A DNA stretch of 64,000 nucleotides from Marisa cornuarietis (Eukaryota > Mollusca > Gastropoda > Architaenioglossa > Ampullariidae): positions 558,001 to 622,000 of the forward strand of contig SMMW01000504.1 of NCBI GenBank assembly GCA_004794655.1, in the 5' to 3' direction. A model generated the notes under the pieces. It was not told the DNA's origin and did no database searches. It saw only the letters and a list, made by a program, of their open reading frames with translations. Within the stretch, counting starts at the first letter, position 1; every line of letters begins with the position of its first letter. This document shows, in pieces, positions 38,056-50,335 of this stretch. The position numbers were made by a program, and so were the translations under genes.

Positions 38056-41000
38056 GATGCACTATTTGGGTCTACATTTTATTTTTTAGTACTTTTTTTC
38101 TTTTCCCGCAGTCGTGTCTCGTCCCTGCAACTCACAGCATCTGTTCCCTTTCAAATGCCGTTCTGTGGAAATTACTGGGAGACAACGTTAGCGACTACAT
38201 CGAGATTCTAGGAAAGATTGCAAAAATCATCGCCGATCTCCACTCACATAATCTCGTCTTGTGCAACTTCTCCGCCGATACGATCTACATCGAACATAGT
38301 TCAACCCAAACAGGCCCGGAAGATAAAGTAGGACTTGATCTGGTTTGACAAGATATGTAGTTTACATATAACTGAAAGATCCATGTCGTCTTTAAAATAA
38401 GCCTATGACCAACATACACAGATTTACTTGATATCTCGAATAGTAGATGAGAGTATAGCACAATTAAAAGTCAAATAATATCTGGAGTTAAAAGAACTCC
38501 ATATTATTTAATTTTAGCGATGACAACGACAATGCAGATTATAGTAGAATCATCCATCCCGAATATCTCATAAAACACCTCTAATCAAAAGAAAACAGGG
38601 CTGCAACTTTGAGTTTGTTATGCAGATCTGGTTGGTGTCGATCGCGAACATACGCATTATTCCTTCCAGCAGCAGCGAGGACGATCGTCACATACAAATG
38701 TCTCCAGCCCAACAAAGTGACATTCGTCGCAGGTGCAGTTCTCTTGCAAGTTTCTTATTTTGCAATTATAAGGAATATTGCTGAGAAAGAAACAATTTAA
38801 AAGTTGATTTATGACATTTTTAAAATGAATTCTAGAGAATGAAGTGGTTAAAGCGTGGATTTGAATAAAAATAGCATTAGGGCTGGCGATTTGTATCATT
38901 CTATTTCATAAAAACACGCTCACGGAAACCTGCATGCACACACTTATCCACATATATTTCCAAATGTATGCTAAAGTGTGGGACAAAGAAGTGAACAGAT
39001 TAGACAAACTCACATGAAGTAAAACGAGAAAAAGATATAGTCAGAGTTATTTGAGTATACTTTCCAACGAAAATGTCAACAGGGCGGCACCAGAAGTTGT
39101 AAAGAAGGGAGTCTATTCTCTCGCCTCTGATGTCTTTTGTTTCGGCCGGCTAATGTGGTGGGTCTTCAAAGCCTTGTCTGAAGACAAAGCTTCACATACA
39201 GTCGACAGTAATCAATCTGACCCTCTAGGGATGATTCCCGACTCAGAGGTAATATTGTCAAGTTCTGTTTTGGGAGGATCTGACGTGTCAGTCTATTAAA
39301 TTAAGGTATCATTCTTTATACATTTGTAGGGGCTTTCATAGAGTAACCATTCTCTTACTCCTTTTCAATATATAAAAGGAATTTCAACAAAACTTCAAAT
39401 ATACTAGATCGCAGAACTCGTAAACAGTATGTTTAAATGCGATCGAATCCAACCACTACCTACTTCTTTTGCCCACATATATTATAGCAACTTGATACAT
39501 AAGTGAGTGGGCAGAACACATTTTTGGTAAACTAGTGACTCATCATATACATGCGTTAGTGTATATTATGTGTTTACAAGACAGAAACATTTTGTCATAT
39601 GCTTGTATTTCAGAAAAAAATAGTCAAAAAATAAGGTAAATATGTTTGTAGGAGCAAAGAAAATGCTGTATACACAATATTTTTAATGTTTCATGTTCGT
39701 TAAAAATCCCACGCGATAAAATTTCAGCTTAAGAAAGCTTATTAAAGAGAACATACATGTGGTTGACACTGAAATTATTACTTACTTAAATAGATCCTAT
39801 TTTATAGTATCTCGATGTGCTGAACACGAACATGACAATGAAATTTTTTTATAGGCTCTCCTTGATATAGTTCATTTTCAAATGTTCACCGTGTAATTTT
39901 ATCCAGTAGAACTGTAATAACTTCCTAAATAAGCCTAAATTGATGTTATATTGCATCACATTGCAGAATACTATCATGCACACGTCATCCACAGTTTATT
40001 GTATAGTTTTCTGATGCATGTAGAACTGCTACCAGGCGCCTGCTGAAGTTAGCTGACGTCAGCAGTGTACTATATGTAATACTCAATCAGAAAGGTTGAT
40101 CATTTAAAATATTTTATACTTCGTGGGATACAGTTTAAGTTACTGTTACCTAAAACTGTTATTGTTTTATCCATTTAGTTACAATACAGAACACTAATGT
40201 CTCAAAAGTGTGCTAATACCGTGGACAATTTTTGCTATTTTTTGTGGGGAAGTGGCATTTGCCAACCAGAAGAAAAGTATCACTTCTCAAATGATGAAGG
40301 CAAATCATCTTTACTTCGGATGCAAGATTAGCGACCAAGACAAGCCTTGGACATCCCTCCCCATATATGGTGTGCTACATGTGCAACACAGTTTTACACA
40401 GGGGTTGAATGGCAAAAGACAATCAATACCGTTTGCAACCCAGTGGTGTGGAGAAAACCAAGCAACCACACAAATGACTGCTCCTTCTGCTTCGTTCTTA
40501 CTCTTTCTTGCGAGATAACGAAGCAAACGAGGTCGAGAAGTGTCTACCACAACATTCCGTCTACATTAAGACCAGTTCCTCATGGTGAGGGACTTCCTAA
40601 AACCTCCAGCATAATATTCTTTTGATTCAACTAATGAGGACGAGGGTGAGCCAACCTGTTCTTCTCCTGATCAGCATGAAATGATCCAAATCATCACCCC
40701 CTAACAGAATAACACAGGAAAAACTAAATGACCTGGTTTGGGATTTGGACTTATCCAAAAAGAAAGGCAAAATTGCTAGGTTCAGTACTCCAACTATGGA
40801 ATCTTCTAGAAGATGTCACAATTACTTCATATGGAAAGCGCCACCAGCACCTGGAGCCTTTCTTCAGAAAGGAAGGTAATCTGGTATCTGCTCTGATATT
40901 AAGGACCTCATGAATGGCTGAATGAAATCACTCATGACCAACAAGAATAAGACTATTTGTAGACTCTTCTAAACTGAGTCTAAATGCCATGCTTTTGCAC

Positions 41001-42307
41001 AACAGAAACCGTCTTCCATCTATTCCAGTAGCATATGCTGTCCACATGAAAGAGATGTACGAGAACTTGCAGCAACTTTCTGAATTGCATTGAGTATAAC
41101 AACTACAGCTGGCACCTCTGTGGTGATTTGAAGATAGTTACCCCTTTAACAGGACACAGAAGGGATATACAAAAATACATGTTTCTTGCGGAAGAAATGG
41201 ACTCACAAACAAAATGTAGCAGTTGGGGTGAAGAATACCCAGCACCCAGCTCTGGTCGAGGCTCACAAAATCCTGCTACCACCCCCTTCACATCAAAGTA
41301 GGTTTGATGAAGAATTTCGTGAATATCAGAAACCTGCACGAAAAATTTCTTCGACTCAGCAACGAAAGGATTAAGGAACGAGTTTATGAGTCCTCAGATT
41401 CAAGAGTTTTTAGAGATGACCGGTTCTAGAACTTGTTGCAGGGTGATGTGAAACATTCATGGAATGTTTTTCTCCTAGTGTCTACAAACTTTCTCAGGAA
41501 TGTTAGGGCAGAAAACTACAAGGATCTAGTAGAAGACATGCTTACGCAGTATCAGAAACTTGGCTGCAATATGTCTCTAAAGATCCACTTCCTTCATTCC
41601 CTTCTGGATTTCTTTCCGGACAACTGTGGTATGGTTAGTAATGAACATGGCGAACGTTTTCATCAAGATATCGCAACAATGGAACAAGATACCAGAAACA
41701 TTGTCCACTACCATGCTGGCTGATTACTGCTGGACATTCCCCACAGATGCTCCCGAACAGCTGTACAAGAGACAGACAAAGAAGTCTTAGATATAGTCCG
41801 TGACTTGATTTGATACAGGTATTAACCAGAGTAACGAGAGGTCAATTACTATTAGCATGCATTTATAATGTACAATAATTATTACAAATTACAAAACTCT
41901 AGAACCAATTTTGCATTTTGATTGTCAATTCCGTGTTTAGCACATAAAATTGATAAGAAATGAGTAATTTTTGGTAACATGACTTTTGTAAAAAATTGTT
42001 GACCAGTGTTACAAACAGTTAAAACTGCCAAATGTTTGCAGATCTACGAGAAAATATCGGACGTGCATGTTTCATTACTACTAGAAAGGCCTCGAGTTTG
42101 TCCCAGTAGCATTTACAGTCTTATAGAGAAATGCTGGAGACCACGACGTTCTGAGAGACCCTCAATACACATTGTGCAAGAACACCTTACAAAGTGAGTG
42201 ACTGTGTGAACGCTTGCCTGTACGGAACACAAATATTGCATGTTTGATGTGGGGGTTATGCATGTGTGACTGACAATAAGTGTGCGTGTGTACGTGCGCG
42301 CGCGCGC

Positions 42308-42339
<32 letters not shown>

Positions 42340-45300
42340 AGGACAGAGGTGACGCGAACGAAATGCATGCATGAATTAATGAATTGATATGTACAGAGTT
42401 GCATGCTTGAAGGGATATTTTTTGGATGCGTGTGCTTTTTATGCATTTGGTCGGTTGATTATAAGTGATAGAATTTGTGAGTAAAGATGGTCACAGTTAC
42501 AATTAGGGATATTTGGTTCATGGGTCCTAATCTACGATGCAAGTTTCTACAATAAACTGAGAACTTGTAGACGAAGATAGTTTCACGTGACTTTATTTAG
42601 AGTTTTATACACTGGTCTCCATAACTTGCAAACAGCAGACACGCTGAACAAAACACAAGCAAGCAGCTACACACGCTGAAGTGAGGGCGATACACGCCCA
42701 CACGATCACAGGTGTAACATGTAGTAACTTTAGTAACTGTCTCTACCGCTTTCTTACTGTTCTACTCGTTACTCACTCTCAGGAATTATTTACAATGTAC
42801 AAACCATCTAGAAAGTGGTTGTTTGAGGTACCGAACCCACCAGTTTCAAATGCACATTCACCAAACCCTTCTTTAGTGATAAATCAAATAAGATTTCTTC
42901 CAAATTCAAGACAGAGGTATATGTTTTTACTGGTACACAAAATGAACCGTGCATGAACATCACCTTCATCAAAGAACAAAACCAACACAGGCATGAACTC
43001 ACAACAAATTATATACCTGCAAATCGGTGTGACTTCTGCTGTTGTTTTTGAGAGACCAGTTCAGATATGCGTGGCTTCACCTTGGCAAGTGCTTCTCTCA
43101 TGTCATTTTCACACCGAAGTCTGTTCCTTTTCTTTGTTTTTATGTCCAGCATCCTCGAATAGGATTGTTAGCAGAGATATGTTGTAACAAATGGTATAAA
43201 AAATTCCAGTGCTTTCTTAGCAAATAATTGGGTACCTTTCCAACTGTCAACACCAAAACGTTGAGATTGTTGTTGTTCTGAAGAGTTGCTGTTGAACCTG
43301 GCTCTGCTGAATTTCAATGATTTCGTCGAGGTATTCATAATTGACATCTGCTGTCTCAACAGCAAACGTGAAGGGCTTTCTCACCTATGCTTGATGTGAC
43401 TCTCTTGTAGGGCAATATCCGTCGAGAGACTTTGCAAGCTCATCTAAGTGCGTGGCAATCGTTTGCTTCAGTTCCATTTGATACAGAAATGTCTCCGATT
43501 CCAGACACATCTTCGATCTTACTTACACAGTCGTCCAGAAGGGGAAAGTTTGCAAAGTTATTGTTCTCTGTTCGTCGTTTCCATAACGGTAGTTTTTTTT
43601 AAAGCTTTCAGGTTTTCTTCTGCTTCCAAGATGTTGACTCTACCACCCTGCATCTGCTGATTGAGATGATTTAGAGCTGCGAATATATCAGCCATGTACG
43701 CTAAATGAAAATGAACTCAGGATTTTTTAAGCAATCTGCATGACAATGTTGGGGCTCTTGCAAAAACAGGGCTAATTCCACACGCTTGGCCAAAAAAAAT
43801 AAAAAAAAGATTTAGCACCTGTCCCCGGGATAACCACTAAACATTAGAATGGTACGTGAGTACCTCGAATTCAGAGCTCATTTCTTCACACAGCTCACTG
43901 AAGATGCGGTGCCTCCGAGTACTATTTCGCACATAGTTCACACATTCCACTACAGTTTTTATTACTTCTGCCATTTTGGAAGGCAAAGTTTTGTTGCCAA
44001 CGTATGCCTGTGCAGAATACAATGCGTAACAATGATGTGTGGTGCATCGGCTTTAGCTCACCACAATCAGACTTTCTTCCCAGCATGACTGGAGCTCCGT
44101 CCGTACAAACTGCAGAAACCATATCCCATAAAAGATTGTCTTCTCTGAGGAAGTCATCCACAAGCTTCTTCACATTGGCTGCCTTAGCTGTTGTTGTAAG
44201 AGGCTTACAAAATAAAAAACTCTTCTTTTTATCATGTTGTCTTTCACAGGGTGCACGAAAACAGCAAGCTGGCTTAGATTAGAAACGACTGTGGTCTCGT
44301 CCAGTTGAAGGTTGAATTTTGCCGGACTTGAAATTAGATTTGCGACTACTTGAGCCAAGATGTCTTTACTCGTGCATTCTATTCTGTCACTGATGGTGTC
44401 ATTTAAAAGAGGAATTTGAGATAATTTATCTTCGGCCGCTGTTCCGAGTATCAGATTCGCCATCTTTACTGCTGCTGGTTTTATGAGTGCGGCTTGCCCT
44501 GCTTTGTGATCAGGTAAGCAACTTCGTACGATGCGTTGAGGATCGGTTTGTTCACGGGTAAAAGTCCAGGACCAGGCAGAGTGACCCTTTCATCGAATCT
44601 GGCTCTTTTCACCTTGAAATCATCAAGCGTTGTGTTCTTCTATTCCCCATCCCCATGCAGCTTCAAGAAGTGTTCCTTCAGTTTTGCCTGTGCGAGAATA
44701 GGGTTGCTCGACTTGGCATTGCAAATCATGCCGATAGGACGCTGACTCCCATCACATTCCGTGATACATGTGAATCTCCGTTGTACATATTCGTCCGACC
44801 ACTTTCTTTTTTTGCTCGACATAGTATGGATTAAAATATGAAGAAAGAAACCACACAAGGTACGACTACGACTGTCACATTGTGACTACTGAGCACACTG
44901 AATTCCCCTCAGCACGGATTGGCCAATTAATGTAACGTGATTATTTGCAGCAGGCCGGGCGTTTCATCACGAATTTACATAATCAGTTGTGTGTCTTGAC
45001 CTCCGTGGCAGAGGCTCCGCAAAACCCCTGAGACCGACTCACCGAACTCCTTCGATAGAACCCCGGTTATGAACCACTGACCTAGAAACATATAGTAGCA
45101 ACTAACGAAGCATGTACTCTCTTACACCGAACTATGGCTAACGTCAGTCACACACGCACGCACATCTGAGAGAAAGATCTAAGACCAGGTTAATGCAGCG
45201 CGGCGAACACCAGCCGGGACAGTAATGTGGTCAATTATTCATTATAGCACAGCCAGTCATTGGGAAGCAACGCCCCCTCCCCCCAACACAATGCCTTCAA

Positions 45301-48300
45301 AATTTTATTCGTTACAAAGATATTTATATGTTTATTTGTGTATGCTTGCTTTACCTATATTGTCATGTCACGACACCGTTAATTTTGTCACTCACTTACT
45401 TCTTTCAACACACTCACGGTGCCTGACAAGCACGTGCTCTTTCACACAAATTAAAAGAAAACATTGATTTGTCTGACGAATCTACCGACTCTACTAATCA
45501 CAAATTAAAAAAAAACACACAAATGAAAAAGTCTGTTTATAACCAATTCTTACATCTAAATTATTTTAAAAGAATACAATTTTTTCCCTTCTTTCCTTGC
45601 TGAATACCTAATAGAATACCTAAAGCCCTACTCAACTAATCGTTCTATATAATTCCTAAATGCCCTACTCAACTAATTCTTCTTTTCAATTTTCTCGTCC
45701 TAACCCTCTTTCTTCTCCCAACCGACTAACTAACCGCTCACTGTCCCTCACGTCATTTCTTTTTCTTTTTACATCACCCATACACGTATTAAGACAAACT
45801 GACGTCATTCACGCTCTTTCGTTGTTCCACAATAATCCTTAAAAAATGAATGCTCACTTAAACAATGCAGTGAATGAGAAATAACCGTCATACCTGACAA
45901 TGCACATGTATGCGAAGAGTTCCGTCAGCTACTGTCAGGTTGCCAATTCTACGTGCTTAAATTTTGTGAATGGGTTGTGAGCATATGCGGGTCTGAATCG
46001 TGATTGTATGGGGACGTGGTCTCGTGTGGCTGGTATAAATAGTGTGATAGTATTGTTAATTGTTGATATTGTCATAACCTTTGCTTCCTTATTGATTGCC
46101 CTCTATGATAAATAACGTCGTGTCTTATATGCTTAAAGGTTTATGTAGTTTATATGTGTGCGAGAGAGATTTGTGTGCGTGTGTTTCTAATAGTCTCTGA
46201 TTTTGTATTTCTAAGTCATTTATAAGTAGTGTCTATGTACATGCGCAGACGAGCTTGTGTGCAGGCTACCACAGTATAGTCAATAGCTTATTTGGTATCG
46301 TGACTGTATAGCAAAAGATACATAGTATGCATTTCTGTGTACAAATTACGTGCTTTGAAAAAAAAATATATTTATATATATATATATATCTGAGCATAGG
46401 TATAATTTAAAGAATAGGTAGAATGTTTTTTAGCTTACTATTTGGATTTTCTCAGAGGAAGAGAATGTTCACTTTCGGCGAGCTCCTACAAAAGTGAAGA
46501 AGATGCATTCACGTAATACATTGATACGTCAGTCCCTCCATGCAAAGAACCTGACGAAGATACTTCTGTCAATGGATCTTTTGAGTTTTGTTCCATGAAA
46601 TCAACGAGGCTATCAATTGTAAACAAGGCAAGCATATTGAAAACAGAACAAGAATTATCAACACTTCAGCAAGAAAAATGGTGTAAAAGTACACCATCAG
46701 CTTTCTCGGAAACAGCTACACGACAGAAATCCTCTCCATCACCATTCTCATCAAGCCCGTCTTCAGATGCCCATAAACCACTTTCAGCTGCTTCCAAAAC
46801 GAGTCAGCTTTCAGAGTTTCCTCCAAGAGCTCTCAGTACTGCAAGAATATCATCTTCTAGTTCTCTTCCTGTGTCAGGCTACTCCAGTTGTCCAGACTTA
46901 TTATCAGCAGGAAACCGGTTTGGATATAAATGTTCTTTTCTTTGTCATTTCCTTAAAATTCTTAACAATCTGAGAGCAGAAATATTGAAATCTTTTTATT
47001 TCTAAGCTATTAAGTATGACTGTTTCTGGGTATGTGAGATTTAGCCATTTTAATCTTTCACTAAAAAAAAAAGTGAATTCTGCTCCTAAAGAATTTTTAA
47101 AAACCTCAAGTAATTCGCTTCATTCAAAAGTTGCGCAATTTTTCTAGTTCTCAGGAGCACTTGTGCGTTTTTTTTAAAGATATTAACGTTTTATACTATT
47201 GGCACATTTAACAGATCATTTAAAAATATACATCACGAAATAATAGTTGATAAACTTTATATGTCAAAGAGGTTTTCGTTTAAATTTCTCACACAACTTG
47301 TTCCTTTTTCAGTTTTACAATCCATTAGTCTATGTATTTCCTTATTATATACAGGAATAGTTGACAACTTTGACTTTGCTGATCATCTTGTTAGACTTAA
47401 TATAATTGACCTTAAGACCAATTGTCCAGTGACCTTTTTCGTTTTTACTGCTTTTGATTATTTTCCAATATTTGATTTTATTCATAAGAAGTTAATATTT
47501 TTGCTATTACTGTCTCAAATACGCTTTGTCTTCCTCAAAGGAAAAGAAGAGGTAAATCAGAGGCTATAAAGGAATATTTGTACGATGTGGACAATACTTT
47601 GTTTGATCGCGTGCATGTCCAAGGTAAGATCAACATATTGAATTCAAATATCACTGCTGATAGATTAATTTTTATTTGAATTGTGTTGCAGACAAACAGT
47701 ATTGAAAAACACGAAAGCTTAGATGACGAAAATGTTCACTCTGACAGTGTCCGAGAAACGTTCTTTCTAACTCTCTAACTCCCTATAATGATCAAACTCA
47801 CTCGATTTGGGGTGGATAAACAGCTAATTGTACATCGGGAATGAGATTTAATACAGAGAAAAAATAAAAAAGTAAAGTTTAATTAGAAAGGAATAGAAAC
47901 GACGTAAACGATTTAAAAGACAACGTATAAACGCTAGTTAATAAACAGGGTAAAGGGATCTAATGTCTCTTGCATATACGAGCCCTGACCCATTTCCCTT
48001 CTTTCCCTGATATGGAAGACACAATGCACGATCGTAACTGGACCAGCCACAATGTACTAATAACAGTAACATGCACCTACAAATCAAGACAATATTGGAT
48101 TGCTTACGATTTTAAACTAATTGCAAATAGGAGTAAAATTGTTGTCACGAACGTTAATGTTGTCCACCTTCTGTTGATAAATGGACGTCCATGTTTTGCA
48201 GTGGCACTTCCCGTAACAAACCGTCGGTGACTTGCATTTGAAGGAAAGACCTTAGCTTCAGTCATGGTCTACGCGTGTATCATAACTCACTCTTGCACAC

Positions 48301-50269
48301 AAATAGTCTCACAATGTCGTGTACGTGAACATACTTTTGGCACTGTGAGAAGGGGTCTCTATATGCCTGTCTATTGTTTCTTGACGTGTATATATGGTCT
48401 CTAAATGCCTGTCTGTTGCTGCTTGACGTGTATATATGAACTCCGCTGTACGTCTGGTGCTTAGAGCCACTAAACGGGACCATGTCACTCCTCTTCGTTT
48501 TCTACACTGGCTACCCATCCGTTCTTGCATTCAGTGCAAACTGTCTGTGCTGTGTTTTAATTTCTTTGCAGGCTTCTGTCCTGATTATTTCTCTGAACTT
48601 CTATTACCTTACGTTTCGGCTAGACAACTATGTTCTTCGACTGATGACCGCATCCTAACTGTTCCTGTCACCAGAACAACAACATATGGTCACAGGATTT
48701 TTGGTTACTGTGCAGCAAAACAATGGAACTCTCTCCCTTTCCATATCCGCCACCTTCTTACAACTGAATTCTTCAAATCTGCACTGAAATCGCACCTCTT
48801 CCTTGAGCATTACTCCTAACCCAGTCCACACAATGCTCGGCCTTCTTACTCTCCCCCTCTTCCGCTCTTGCTACTTTCCTACCCATCTTTCTCTGCAGAA
48901 TCACTATATTCTCTTTTCCTGTTACTTGGTGTCTTTATGTGTTTTCCATCTTTGTTTTCTGTTTGTTGTCAGTACTGTCGTTTATTCTTCCGTCCCTCGT
49001 GTTCTATCCATGTAGTCCATGTCTCTTCCCCGTTGTAAGCGCTAAGATCATGCTCTCTATGAGTGTAAATATGCGCTATAATAATGTTCATTATTATTAT
49101 TATTATTAAACGAACCAATCAAAGGTTATATTCTGTAAACAGTAGTGCGATAGGTGTGAACCTTCCTTACCGCTGGTTCATACCTACAGCCTCATCGAGC
49201 TAGGGTCTTAGCCTAGGCATAAAAATGACATCTTTCTATTACCTAGTAGCTTCATGGGTTTTCGCATGCTGTCTGAATAACGATAACTTTGTTTTGCTTG
49301 TCGTCCAGCCCTTCATATATATATATATAGCTGTGAGAATAATCGATCAGGGGAAGGATTAAGAAGTAACAAAAGAAAAGCACGTAGAATAAATCATGTA
49401 TATCAATACCACACTAGTTCTAAAGATTGATCAAAAGGGATTCCGACAAACTTAGCTCCCTGCCTGTCACTGCTGCGGGACCGTATCCGTAAGGCTCTCC
49501 TTTCACAGATGACGAACAGTTTTCCTTAACACATTCACAGTTCACATAAAATATGGATATAGAAGTACTCCCCGTTCCCGGATATGCACATAGTCCAATA
49601 ATCACCCACAGTTCTGGGGTGAATCACACTTCAAATTTAAACTTAAACTACCCGCACAACAACAGCATATATCCAACACATACAATTTAACGTCTCAGCG
49701 AGAAGGACCTCCTCTCGCCAGCGCGCAGTTTGGAAAAGTGAGTATCTTTCTCACGCAGAGGCCAAGATGTTTCTGCCTCCGCGTGGTGTGTCTCCAGTCC
49801 CCCCTTTGAAGTTGACCGATTCAGGGGAATTGGTAGATACTAAGCTTTTCTCACGGCCGTGCGGGCCGCGTGTCACGTGTCAAGATTTATGGCCACCCGC
49901 CTTGACCATCCTTTCAGGCTATTCACGGTTGCGGTGGTAGCTTGACCAGTGGACTGTTCCCACGCAAACTTACTCAATGTGGAAAATACGTTTACTACAC
50001 CGTATTTTGTGTAATTTATTATTTATAAGAGCTACCAACAAAGGAAAATGTAATCTGTTGCGAGGTAGGCAAAAAAGATGTGTTTTACATTATTATTACA
50101 TCGCCATTACATTACTAATAACGAGGTTCTATTTTTATTCGCTGCACATGCAAGTAAGTATTCTATTTAACGGTCTACGCCCAGTAGAAAAAAAGACGAG
50201 ACGATCTCTTCCAGAATTTAAGAAAAATATTATGACTGATTACTAAAGTGTATCGCACACGTGTGTGCC

Positions 50270-50335
<66 letters not shown>

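Noticed and set aside
37024..38211. Cys/Val-rich open frames around 37.0-37.2 and 37.97-38.2 kb
   Set aside because: Products of GT/GC dinucleotide repeats; only the part from 38112 is real exon.
40051..40062. CRE-like regulatory element (GCTGACGTCAGC)
   Set aside because: A perfect palindrome, but a single site in an intron next to transposon DNA is not evidence of regulation.
48436..48819. 127-codon frame as a host gene
   Set aside because: It is the C-terminus of an L2/CR1-type LINE, repeated at 4.2 and 11.5 kb and ending in the typical GCGCTATA plus ATT tail.
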